A stretch of 33,432 nucleotides of DNA from DATLXU01 sp035575515 (lineage in GTDB: Bacteria > Acidobacteriota > Blastocatellia > UBA7656), in NCBI GenBank assembly GCA_035575515.1, contig DATLXU010000083.1:1-33432 (forward strand), read 5' to 3'. The first letter of the stretch is position 1; each line of letters starts with the position of its first letter. Positions 15,598 through 23,057 of the stretch are shown here, one piece after another. Below the pieces are notes generated by a model that worked only from the letters and a program-made list of their open reading frames with translations, did no database searches and had not been told where the DNA came from. The position numbers and the translations under genes were made by a program.

Positions 15598-16605
15598 TCA
15601 AAGTATTGATGCCAACACGGCCTTCTGCGCGTGCAGGCGGTTTTCGGCCTCGTCAATAGCTGCGTTCTGCGGCCCGTCTAAAACGCCATCGGTAACGACT
15701 ACGTTACGGCGCACGGGGAGACAATGCATGAACCAGCCGCTGTCTGTCGAGCGCATGATCTCTTCATCAATTCGCCAGTCGCGGTATTTCTGCCGAAGCG
15801 CGATATCATCATCCGCGCGGCCATAAAAATCTTTGCTGCCCCAACTCTTCGCGTAGATTATCTTTGCGCCCGCGCACGCTTCGCGTTGGTTGCGCATGAT
15901 GGTAACGCGTCCGCCTGCGTCTTTCGCTCCGGCTTCAATTTCGGCCATCGCTTCATCGCCCAGATCATATTCGGGCGGACAAGCGATTATCAGATCAAGC
16001 CCGAACTGCGCCGCGATGAGCGCGAACGAATTGGGCACGGCCATCGGCAGCGGCTTCGGATGATACGCCCAACTGAGCACGACTTTTTGATGATCGAACG
16101 AGCCGAGCTTTTCACGAATCGTCATTATGTCGGCCAGCGCCTGAAATGGATGATGGCGCGACGATTCAAGATTGAACACCGGCACGTCGCTGTATTCGGC
16201 AAAGCCGCGCACTACGGGGTCGGTTACCTCTTGCGCGTAGTCCTTCATTTCAGGGAACGCGCGCACGCCTATTGCTGCGACATAGCGGGCTAGCACGCGC
16301 GCGGCTTCCTTGATGTGCTCGGTCTTATCGCCGTCCATAACTACCGACTCGCGATATTCGAGACTCCACGTCCCTTTGCCCACGTCGAGCGTCACGGCGT
16401 TTCCGCCAAGCTCATACACGGCTATCTCCATCGAAGCGCGCGTGCGAAGCGACGGGTTGAAAAAGACGAGCGCGACGCTGCGGCCCGCAATCGGTCGCTC
16501 GCGGTAGTCGCCCGATTTAATCTGCGCGGCCAGATCAATGAGCGCGGTCAATTCTTCGCGCGTGAAATCTGCCGTGCTTAAAAAGTCTCTGCCTTTTAGA
16601 TTCAA
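15598..16605 (-). CDS. argF': N-acetylornithine (N-acylornithine) carbamoyltransferase
   Basis: This 335-residue aspartate/ornithine carbamoyltransferase relative carries features of the AOTCase/SOTCase branch rather than ordinary OTCase: FFNPSLRTRASME at residues 48-60 for carbamoyl phosphate, VVMDGDKTEHI, the loop WAYHPKPLPMAVPNS, YAKSWGSKDFYG, FMHCLPVRRNVVVTDGV and AIDEAENRLHAQKA. Such enzymes carbamoylate N-acetyl- (or N-succinyl-) ornithine, so the acyl group stays on until citrulline level. From memory, Xanthomonas AOTCase has Glu92 and Bacteroides SOTCase Pro90 at the acyl-discriminating site; the aligned residue here is Thr95, so acyl preference is open. It lies 9 bases after argD. 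The ATG at 16605 follows a GGAGCGGGG-like stretch. Confidence 0.9.
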   Translation of the reverse strand: MNLKGRDFLSTADFTREELTALIDLAAQIKSGDYRERPIAGRSVALVFFNPSLRTRASMEIAVYELGGNAVTLDVGKGTWSLEYRESVVMDGDKTEHIKEAARVLARYVAAIGVRAFPEMKDYAQEVTDPVVRGFAEYSDVPVFNLESSRHHPFQALADIMTIREKLGSFDHQKVVLSWAYHPKPLPMAVPNSFALIAAQFGLDLIIACPPEYDLGDEAMAEIEAGAKDAGGRVTIMRNQREACAGAKIIYAKSWGSKDFYGRADDDIALRQKYRDWRIDEEIMRSTDSGWFMHCLPVRRNVVVTDGVLDGPQNAAIDEAENRLHAQKAVLASIL

Positions 16606-16614
16606 GCCCCGCTC

Positions 16615-17793
16615 CTATGATCTGATGGCTGATAGCTCTTTTAAGAACAAGTCAATCTCCGCGCGCTTGAGCGTAAGCGGCGGGAGCAATCGCAACACGC
16701 TCGCGTCATCGGCAAGCCCCGTGACGATCTTCTTTTCGAGCAAGCCTTGTTGATAGGACTTTGCGTTTTCTGCTTTGAACTTGATGCCGATGATGTACCC
16801 AAGCCCACGAACTTCTTCAACTGCCGGCATTCGCCTGAGCGCATCGAATAGGTATTCGGAATTTGCGCGCACGTTTTCCAATACCCGCTCGCCTTCAATT
16901 ACATCAACAGTCGCTTCGAGCGCGGCGCAGGCAACGGGGCCGCCGCCGAACGTGGTTCCAAGCTCGCCCGTCTTAATCTCTTGCGCGATTGCTTCGGTCA
17001 TCAGCACTGCGCCCATCGGGACTCCGCTTGCAATGCCTTTGGCAAGCGTGATCATGTCGGGCACAACGTCGAATCGTCCCGCGAAAAAGTATTCGCCCGT
17101 GCGACCCATCCCTGTTTGCACTTCGTCGTAGATGAGCATCGCGCCGTTTGCGTCGCACAGCTCGCGCAGGCCTTTGTAAAACTCAGGCGCGGCCATTCGC
17201 ACGCCGCCCATTGATTGAATCGGCTCAAGTATGATTGCCGCCGTATCGTCGTCAATCAAATGCTTGACGGATTCAATATTGCCAAACTCCGCATAGACGT
17301 GTCCTTCGAGCAAGGGCCGCACGCCTTCGCGGTACTTCGGAAGTCCCGTAGCCGAAACCGATCCGGGAGTGCGCCCGTGAAAGCCGCCTTCGAATGAAAT
17401 AATCTTCGTTCGGGCAGTCAGCTTGCGCGCAATCTTCATTGCGTTCTCGTTTGCTTCCGTTCCTGAGTTGACAAAGAAGGCCTTCGTCAATTCTTCGGGC
17501 GCGATTTCGACAAGACGCTTCGCAGCGCGCGCGCGCGCGTCGTTGTAGACAAGATTTGAATAGAAGATCAATCGGCTCGCCTGCTCCGAAATCGCTTTGA
17601 CTATTCGCGGGTGCGAATGTCCTGTCGAAACGACAGCGTGGCCGCCGTACAGATCAAGGTATCGCTCGCCCTTGTCTGTATAGACCCATACGTCTTCGCC
17701 GCGCTCGATGACGAGAGGAAATTTCTTGTACGTTGCGACCTGATACTGCTCTTCTACTTCGATGATGCTTTCTGTCTTTGGCTGAGTCGTCAA
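16615..17793 (-). CDS. argD: Acetylornithine aminotransferase
   Basis: ArgD converts N-acetylglutamate semialdehyde to N-acetylornithine with glutamate and PLP. The 392-residue protein is a class III aminotransferase of normal length. Visible motifs are VNSGTEANENAMKIAR at about residues 108-123, GGFHGRT for PLP phosphate, IYDEVQTGMGRTG with Asp223, and TLAKGIASG with the PLP lysine Lys252. The start is a TTG at 17793 with GGGAGA eight bases upstream, which suits the conserved N-terminus; no ATG is better placed. It lies between a 124-base gap with a hairpin (toward argC) and the carbamoyltransferase gene 9 bases downstream. Confidence 0.95.
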   Translation of the reverse strand: MTTQPKTESIIEVEEQYQVATYKKFPLVIERGEDVWVYTDKGERYLDLYGGHAVVSTGHSHPRIVKAISEQASRLIFYSNLVYNDARARAAKRLVEIAPEELTKAFFVNSGTEANENAMKIARKLTARTKIISFEGGFHGRTPGSVSATGLPKYREGVRPLLEGHVYAEFGNIESVKHLIDDDTAAIILEPIQSMGGVRMAAPEFYKGLRELCDANGAMLIYDEVQTGMGRTGEYFFAGRFDVVPDMITLAKGIASGVPMGAVLMTEAIAQEIKTGELGTTFGGGPVACAALEATVDVIEGERVLENVRANSEYLFDALRRMPAVEEVRGLGYIIGIKFKAENAKSYQQGLLEKKIVTGLADDASVLRLLPPLTLKRAEIDLFLKELSAIRS

Positions 17794-17858
17794 ATCAATT
17801 CTCCCTTGGAATAGTTGCGAGTTGCCGGTTGCAAATTGTCAGAAGAGTACCTGCCTTG

Positions 17859-17881
17859 AAAACGGCTCCCAGAGCCATTTT
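17859..17881. repeat. Hairpin in the argC-argD gap
   Basis: AAAA, one unpaired base, GGCTC, a CCA loop, GAGCC, one unpaired base and TTTT form a hairpin that shares its core with the one at 15545-15569. The gap around it also holds inverted GTTGCC/GGCAAC units, for example near 17818-17830 and 17886-17905. Confidence 0.65.
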
Positions 17882-17917
17882 GGAACTGGCAACTGACCAC
17901 TGGCAACGGGTAACTGG

Positions 17918-18949
17918 CTAAGGGTTGCTGCCCGTAAGCATAAGCCCCGCGCGTTCTTCTAATCCGAACATCAGATTCATATTCTGCACGGCCTGGCCCG
18001 CTGCGCCTTTAACTAAATTATCAATCGCGACGAAGACGATCACCGTGTCGCCGCTTGCTGCATAACCGATGTCAACGAAGTTTGTGTTCTTCACCCAGTT
18101 GATGTCGGGCGAGCTGTCAACAAGGCGTATGAAGAATTCATTGCCGTAAAACTCATTGAGCAACTTGCCGACATCATCGCGCGTCATCGGCTTGACGGGC
18201 GTGATGTAGATTGAAGCGAATATGCCGCGCACAACCGGAATCGAGTGGGCCTGAAAGACTATACTGCTTTGTTCCGCCCATCTCGGATTCACTGACGCGA
18301 GCAACTGTTCGACTTCGGGCTGGTGCTGGTGTTCGAATGTCTTGTATGCATAAAAGCTGTTCGCCCGCTTCGGGTGATGAGTGTTCGCCGCAGCCTTCGC
18401 GCCCGAACCCGACGAACCCGTTTTCAAATCTGCAATCACTTTGCCTGACGCTAGACCCGAAGCGACGAACGGATACAGGCCAAGCTCAAGCGCAGTGGCG
18501 AAGCATCCGGGATTTGCGATGCGCGCGGCTTCTTTGATTTGATTGCGATTGACTTCCGTCAGCCCATAGACAAATTCGCGCTGCGCATCCATCGCCGTGT
18601 GCTCGCGGCCATAGAATTTTTTGAACGCATCGGCGTCGTTCAATCGAAAATCGCCCGACAGGTCAATCGCTTTAACAGAGCGGGGAAGCGACGGCGCTAT
18701 CTCCATCGCCTGCCCGTGCGGCAACGCGAAAAAGACGCAATCAAGTTCGTTGAGAGAGCGCGCATCGCTCATCGCGTCGAATTTCAAACCGGTCAGTCGG
18801 GCGAGATTCGGGTGAACCGCGTCAACCGGCTTGCCCACGTGCTCGTTCGCCGTCACAAGTTTTATCTCAACGTCAGGGTGAAACAGCAGTATGCGAAGCA
18901 GCTCGCTCCCGCCGTAACCTGAGCCGCCGAGTATGCCTACCTTGACCAC
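17918..18949 (-). CDS. argC: N-acetyl-gamma-glutamyl-phosphate reductase
   Basis: ArgC reduces N-acetylglutamyl phosphate to the semialdehyde with NADPH. The 343-residue protein has the Rossmann motif GILGGSGYGGSELLRIL at residues 5-21, LSGDFRL, and the catalytic cysteine Cys149 in ANPGCFATA. The start is a GTG at 18949 with GGAG just upstream; it lies inside the last 13 bases of the preceding P-loop gene, so the two are translationally coupled. Downstream is the argD gap with its hairpin. Confidence 0.95.
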   Translation of the reverse strand: MVKVGILGGSGYGGSELLRILLFHPDVEIKLVTANEHVGKPVDAVHPNLARLTGLKFDAMSDARSLNELDCVFFALPHGQAMEIAPSLPRSVKAIDLSGDFRLNDADAFKKFYGREHTAMDAQREFVYGLTEVNRNQIKEAARIANPGCFATALELGLYPFVASGLASGKVIADLKTGSSGSGAKAAANTHHPKRANSFYAYKTFEHQHQPEVEQLLASVNPRWAEQSSIVFQAHSIPVVRGIFASIYITPVKPMTRDDVGKLLNEFYGNEFFIRLVDSSPDINWVKNTNFVDIGYAASGDTVIVFVAIDNLVKGAAGQAVQNMNLMFGLEERAGLMLTGSNP

Positions 18950-20025
18950 TGCTCCAATCTCCCTTTGACTAGATTCGCAAGCTGCTCGCCGTGATTGACA
19001 GCGTTCGCGGCGTCGAGCTTCAATTCGCGGCGAACGAACTCCGCGCCCATCTCTGAATCGGTGACGGGACCGCTCACAACATCAATCTTCACGCCGCGTG
19101 CTGCGAGCAATTCACGCCCGCCCCACGCGCCGACGAAATCGCTCGCGCAAAAAACAAGCGCCGCCTTCGCGCGCATCAATTCTTCGTCGGCAAAAAGAGT
19201 GTCAACGCTGTAGCCGCCCATTATCCCATCGCCAAGCTCAATGACCGCGCAGTCAGGCTCTGCTTCGGCAAGTTTATTGATTACGCCTTTCGCGACGGGC
19301 GCGAGGTCCGTGACTCCCACAGTCGAAGGCAAGCCGCAATCGAGAAAGCTCAAGGTTTTTATCGCGCCGTGATCCTGCATATTCAACGTGTCGCGCAAAC
19401 AGGCAACGCCCGATAGCTTGGCCGCCGCCACGCGCAACCCGGCGCGAGCAAGATGCTTGATAATCTCTGTCGCCGCGTAAGTCTTTCCCGAATTCATGCA
19501 TGTGCCCGCGACCAACACGAGCGGAGTCTTCGCATCAAGCTCGCTGCAAGGCGCGATTGCATTCTCTGCGATATTCATTATCCGCCCGTCGCGCACGGGC
19601 ATCCCGATCACTTCAACTTCGATTGCGTTGTTAAGACTGTGATGATGGCCGAGGCAGCGCCCAATCAATCCGCCTAGATTGAGCAGGTGCAGTCGGTCGC
19701 CCGGAGCAATTGTTTCAGGCACATCGCCGATGAAGCCTTTGAGCGCGCGGCGATAACCGAGCACGCCCGCGATGATGTCGCCCGGATTGATCTTCGCCAT
19801 CCGGCCCGTCACAAGCTCAAGCGTGTTGTAGGTCGCGTTGTCCGTGAGCGTGCGCACGATGACGACGTTGCCCGCGCGGGCTTCGCATTCGGTCGTTATC
19901 TCAAGCTCGTGCGTGAGCTTGAGGTTCACCGTCGCCGATGCAATCTTGTCCACGCGCGCGAGGCGAAAATCCGTTTGCATAATTGCCGATGGCGCTTCCG
20001 CGATTTCAATGGCGCGCTGGCTCAT
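18937..20025 (-). CDS. Uncharacterised P-loop NTPase embedded in the arginine operon
   Basis: The 362-residue protein starts at the ATG at 20025 with GGGAGAA upstream. The first 160 or so residues look like a beta-rich domain (VKLTHELEITTE-like strands, PGDRLHLLNLGGLIG, AIEVEVIGMPV). Residues 174-182, GTCMNSGKT, form a Walker A motif, followed by ATEIIKHLARAGLRVAAAKL, the layout of the SIMIBI/dethiobiotin-synthetase-like fold, and by VIELGDGIMGGY at 261-272, a Walker B-like acidic strand. It weakly recalls DUF1611-type proteins, but I do not recognise a named family. No membrane segment is visible, so it is probably cytoplasmic. It overlaps argC by 13 bases and follows argG, so a role in arginine metabolism, its regulation or handling of a related metabolite is inferred from position only. 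Confidence 0.85.
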   Translation of the reverse strand: MSQRAIEIAEAPSAIMQTDFRLARVDKIASATVNLKLTHELEITTECEARAGNVVIVRTLTDNATYNTLELVTGRMAKINPGDIIAGVLGYRRALKGFIGDVPETIAPGDRLHLLNLGGLIGRCLGHHHSLNNAIEVEVIGMPVRDGRIMNIAENAIAPCSELDAKTPLVLVAGTCMNSGKTYAATEIIKHLARAGLRVAAAKLSGVACLRDTLNMQDHGAIKTLSFLDCGLPSTVGVTDLAPVAKGVINKLAEAEPDCAVIELGDGIMGGYSVDTLFADEELMRAKAALVFCASDFVGAWGGRELLAARGVKIDVVSGPVTDSEMGAEFVRRELKLDAANAVNHGEQLANLVKGRLEQWSR

Positions 20026-20046
20026 TCTTTTCTCCCAATGACTTGT

Positions 20047-20066
20047 CGGCTGAAAGCTCTCAGCCG
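20047..20066. repeat. Hairpin in the argG-NTPase gap
   Basis: CGGCTGA (20047-20053) and TCAGCCG (20060-20066) form a perfect 7-bp stem with a 6-base loop. No T-tract follows on the minus strand, so it is not a standard terminator. Confidence 0.6.
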
Positions 20067-20082
20067 GAAAGTTGATTGATCA

Positions 20083-21324
20083 CTATTTGGCTGATTGCTG
20101 ATTGCTGGCGGCTGATTGCTTTTTCTCGGCCAGCTTTCTCATCCTAAGCCTGAGAGCGTTCAACTTGATGAAGCCTTCGGCGTCGCGCTGGTTGTAGACC
20201 GTGTCGCGCTCGAAGGTCGCAAACTCTTCCGAGTAGAGCGAGTACTGCGACTGGCGACCTACGACCATCGCGCTGCCTTTGTATAGCTTCAACCTCGCCG
20301 TTCCCGTCACGCGTTTTTGAGTTTCATCGAGCAGCGCGCGGATGGCTTCAAACTCTGGCGTGTACCAGAAGCCGTAATAAATCATCTCGGCCACTTTCGA
20401 GTTGAGCGAATCTTTCAGGTGCGCGACTTCACGGTCGAGCGTGAGCGATTCAACCGCGCGATGCGCCGCTTGCAGAATTGTCACGCCCGGCGTTTCGTAC
20501 ACTCCGCGCGACTTCATCCCGACAAAACGATTCTCAACCAGGTCAACGCGGCCAACGCCGTGCTCGCCGCCGATCTTGTTCAAACGATCAAGCAAGGTCG
20601 CGGGCGATAATTGCTCTCCGTCAACTGCGACTGGAATGCCCGACTCGAAATCAATCTCGATGTACTGAGGCTTATCCGGCGCGGCTTCAGGCGAGCGCGT
20701 TAGTATAAAAATCTCTTCAGGCGCTTCGGCCCACGGGTCTTCAAGTATGCCGCCTTCATAGCTTATGTGCATGAGATTGCGATCCATCGAATAAGGCTTT
20801 TCTTTGGTCGCCGTCACCGGAATCTTGTGCTTCTCAGCGTAGGCAATTAAATCGGACCGCGACTTGAACTCCCACTCGCGCCAAGGCGCGATAACTTTAA
20901 TATCCGGCTCAAGCGCGTAGTAAGTAAGCTCAAACCGAACCTGGTCGTTACCTTTTCCGGTTGCGCCGTGCGCTACCGCCTGCGCCCCCTCTTTGCGCGC
21001 TATCTCGATGTGCTTTTTGGCAATCAGCGGGCGGGCAAGCGATGTGCCCATCAGATAAACGCCTTCATAAACAGCGTTGGCCTTCAACGCAGTGAAGACG
21101 AAATCGCGGACGAACTCTTCGCGCAGGTCTTCGATGTAAAGCTTCGAGGCGCCCGTCTGCCGCGCCTTCTCTTCAAGCCCGCCAAGCTCTTCAGCCTGGC
21201 CAACGTCAGCTGCAAAGCATATGACTTCGCAGCCGTGGGTCTCTTTGAGCCATTTCAAAATCACCGACGTATCAAGCCCGCCCGAATACGCGAGCACTAC
21301 TTTTTCGATCTTCTCGTTCTTCAT
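20083..21324 (-). CDS. argG: Argininosuccinate synthase
   Basis: ArgG joins citrulline and aspartate with ATP to argininosuccinate. The N-terminal ATP-binding motif VVLAYSGGLDTSVILKWL is intact, as are MGTSLARPLIAKKHIEIA, HGATGKGNDQVRFE and FVGMKSRGVYETPG. I chose the ATG at 21324 (413 residues, starting MKNEKIEKVV), which fits the family N-terminus and has GGAG about 11 bases upstream. A GTG at 21348 is an alternative: it overlaps the argR stop as GTGA and would add eight residues. The C-terminal tail KKQSAASNQQSAK is encoded by a run of short GCTGATT-type repeats and is probably a dispensable extension. First biosynthetic gene after argR. Confidence 0.95.
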   Translation of the reverse strand: MKNEKIEKVVLAYSGGLDTSVILKWLKETHGCEVICFAADVGQAEELGGLEEKARQTGASKLYIEDLREEFVRDFVFTALKANAVYEGVYLMGTSLARPLIAKKHIEIARKEGAQAVAHGATGKGNDQVRFELTYYALEPDIKVIAPWREWEFKSRSDLIAYAEKHKIPVTATKEKPYSMDRNLMHISYEGGILEDPWAEAPEEIFILTRSPEAAPDKPQYIEIDFESGIPVAVDGEQLSPATLLDRLNKIGGEHGVGRVDLVENRFVGMKSRGVYETPGVTILQAAHRAVESLTLDREVAHLKDSLNSKVAEMIYYGFWYTPEFEAIRALLDETQKRVTGTARLKLYKGSAMVVGRQSQYSLYSEEFATFERDTVYNQRDAEGFIKLNALRLRMRKLAEKKQSAASNQQSAK

Positions 21325-21344
21325 CTTTATTAGGTCTCCATATC

Positions 21345-21827
21345 TCACCTGAAAAATAATGAGCGACCGGCTGAGCGGCTTGCGCGGCGCGCGGTATCAG
21401 CCGGCCGCGCCCTCGCGGCCGCAAAGAGCTTGAGAATCTTTTTCATCGCTGCCCGCTGCGCCGAGGCATTCTTTACAGCTATCAGAATCGTATCATCGCC
21501 TGCGACCGTGCCAACTATCTCTTCAATGTCTGCTCCATCAATGCGAACGGCTACTGGCTGGGCCTGCCCCACATCTGTCTTCACAACAATGAGATTGTCG
21601 CCCGCCGTGTCAATGTCAACTATCGGCCCCGACCCGGCAAGCACAGGCTGCGGAGCCGCGTAGTACCCGTTGACTTTAATCAAACCCAATTCAACTATGT
21701 CGCGCGATATGCTCGATTGAGTTGACTCAATGCCGCGCCGCCTTAGCTCCTCGGCCAGCTCCTGTTGAGTCGCAACGCGCTTCTTGCCGACGATCTCAAC
21801 TATCTTTCTTAGTCTTTCACTCTTCAT
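21345..21827 (-). CDS. argR: Arginine repressor
   Basis: ArgR is a hexameric, arginine-dependent repressor of arginine genes. The 160-residue protein has the N-terminal winged helix (KRVATQQELAEELRRRGIESTQSSISRDIVELGLIKV, about residues 16-52) with the recognition-helix motif SQSSISRD-like TQSSISRDI. The C-terminal oligomerisation/arginine-binding domain contains GTVAGDDTILIAVKN (about 105-119), including the GDDT motif that contacts arginine. A basic tail (RRASRSAGRSLFFR) extends beyond the usual end. It is the first gene of the operon and overlaps a possible GTG start of argG. A perfect palindrome lies immediately upstream, so autoregulation is likely. Confidence 0.95.
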   Translation of the reverse strand: MKSERLRKIVEIVGKKRVATQQELAEELRRRGIESTQSSISRDIVELGLIKVNGYYAAPQPVLAGSGPIVDIDTAGDNLIVVKTDVGQAQPVAVRIDGADIEEIVGTVAGDDTILIAVKNASAQRAAMKKILKLFAAARARPADTARRASRSAGRSLFFR

Positions 21828-21840
21828 AAAAATTCATTTG

Positions 21841-21869
21841 TTCTGCATAAAATTACGATTTATGCAGAA
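21841..21869. promoter_or_regulatory. Candidate ArgR operator (ARG boxes) in front of argR
   Basis: TTCTGCATAAA (21841-21851) and TTTATGCAGAA (21859-21869) are perfect 11-bp inverted arms around a 7-base spacer, 14 bases from the argR start. TGCATAAA/TTTATGCA matches the general AT-rich form of ArgR half sites. A third half site, ATTATGCA, follows at 21880-21887. On the minus strand, TTGAGC near 21874-21879 could be a -35 element, putting the palindrome across the promoter. Confidence 0.75.
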
Positions 21870-21967
21870 TGGATGCTCAATTATGCACGAGCGTTTGCTC
21901 CCAAGTCAAATTGATTTTTTGTGATTGCTGGATGTGGCTGTATGTAGCTTTGCAGATTGTTTACTAA

Positions 21968-22336
21968 ACAGTTGCGCATCTTTTACTCCAAGATCGAATT
22001 GCCGAGATTGAGCGCGGCGCGGTTGGTCCGCAGAGGCTTCTAATAAAGCGCATTCTGACAAAAGGGATTGATGCTTACATGGCGGACACGCAAACGGCGC
22101 TGGCTGCGCGGCAACTCAATAGAGCGGGCATCAAATCACATCCCGGCGAGCGGGTCGAATACACGATCACAGATGCGAAAGCAAAAGATAAATCGGATTG
22201 CGTCAGAGCCGCAGATGTAGATGGTAATTCAGGCTATGACGTGGAGGAATATGTCAGGCTGCTTGAGCAGGCGGCTTCCGAGATTATCAGTCTTTCTTAC
22301 CCTTTCAAGATCGAATCTTTTCAAACGCAATTTTGA
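21968..22336 (+). pseudogene. 3' relic of a family-B (archaeal-type) DNA polymerase gene
   Basis: The frame is open from 21968, before the first ATG at 22079, and gives RIAEIERGAVGPQRLLIKRI, LTKGIDAYMADTQTALAARQ, LNRAGIKSHPGERVEYTITD, AKAKDKSDCVRA and YDVEEYVRLLEQAASEI. This order (a helical segment, a TxTALAxRQL helix, HPGExVxYxI, then a YDVxEY(V/A)xLL helix) is what I recall from the extreme C-terminus of bacterial and archaeal PolB. The polymerase active site and everything before it are missing, and no start or ribosome-binding site is present. The homology is from memory and should be checked, but the piece is clearly the end of a larger protein. Confidence 0.6.
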
Positions 22337-22345
22337 GATTCCAAT

Positions 22346-22597
22346 TCAATCGGATTCGATCCAGTGGCGCGTGGGAAGCGAGAGTATCGGATAACGCCTG
22401 CGCAAGGCTTCGACGTGACGCGCGTATTCGCTTTTAGGTATCAATCCATCGAGCAGGCGTTTTCTGAGCGCGCGAATCTCGTAAAGATAAAGATCGTTTA
22501 TGAAGTCGTGAACGAGTTCGGGCGGCGTGTCATCGCGCGGCGCGACGCCGTGACGGGCAAGCTCGGCCAAAACGTTTTCTCTGTACCTGAAGCTCAT
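22346..22597 (-). CDS. Small conserved hypothetical protein
   Basis: This 83-residue protein starts MSFRYRENVLAELARHGVAP and contains PPELVHDFINDLYLYEIRALRKRLLDGLIPKSEY in pieces typical of amphipathic helices, then RRRYPILSLP. The pattern of conserved-looking charged helices suggests a real protein; I have a weak memory of similar short acidobacterial proteins, but no function. It lies 27 bases after the gene at 22625-22870 on the same strand, so the two probably form a small operon. No membrane segment or signal peptide. No clear ribosome-binding site before the ATG at 22597. Confidence 0.55.
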   Translation of the reverse strand: MSFRYRENVLAELARHGVAPRDDTPPELVHDFINDLYLYEIRALRKRLLDGLIPKSEYARHVEALRRRYPILSLPTRHWIESD

Positions 22598-22624
22598 CGG
22601 CTAAATTATCAGGCAACTTATCGC

Positions 22625-22870
22625 TCATCCGATAGGCGTGCGGTCGAGCCGTTTCACCGCCTCTTTTATACGGCTGTCAATCTGGTCGGCGCTCCCGTTT
22701 TCAAAACATCGCGCGGGCAGGGTTATTTCGACCTGTCTCGATCCCTTCACGATTGCAACGAATAGGCGGTCGCTCACTTCATCGTAAAAGACTCGTTCAG
22801 TCATCGCATTCTTGTCAGCACGTTTCACGGCAGCGTCAATAATCGGCGTCAGCTTGCGCGCGTTTTTCAT
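22625..22870 (-). CDS. Small hypothetical protein
   Basis: I chose the ATG at 22870 (MKNARKLTPIIDAAVKRADK) because AGGA lies ten bases upstream. The frame is open back to 23014, but that extension has low-complexity composition and overlaps the dprA promoter region. The 81-residue product has a helical start, then a beta-hairpin-like segment (ERVFYDEVSDRLFVAIVKGSRQVEITLPARCF) and a final helix. Function unknown. It runs divergently from dprA and is probably co-transcribed with the gene at 22346-22597. Confidence 0.5.
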   Translation of the reverse strand: MKNARKLTPIIDAAVKRADKNAMTERVFYDEVSDRLFVAIVKGSRQVEITLPARCFENGSADQIDSRIKEAVKRLDRTPIG

Positions 22871-22969
22871 ATCGAGTGGCTCCTGAGCTTGATGGAGTTT
22901 TACACCGCGAGACTGAATTTTAACGGGCGCGGCGCTTAGGTTCAATGAATCGCTTTCGTTAAACAATGC

Positions 22970-22997
22970 TTGACTATTTGGCGAAACGCGATACAAT
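22970..22997 (+). promoter_or_regulatory. Candidate promoter of dprA
   Basis: TTGACT (22970-22975) and TACAAT (22992-22997) are 16 bases apart, with the -10 element about 60 bases before the dprA ATG. Each differs from the consensus at only one position. Confidence 0.6.
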
Positions 22998-23057
22998 CGC
23001 CGTCCCGATTGCAAGTTTTATCCTGTTTGCCGGTTTCTTGTATATCGCTCTTAACCG

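Noticed and set aside
15042..15659. 205-codon plus-strand frame over argB and the argF'-argB gap
   Set aside because: It is antisense to a well-supported argB and has no ribosome-binding site or recognisable domain.
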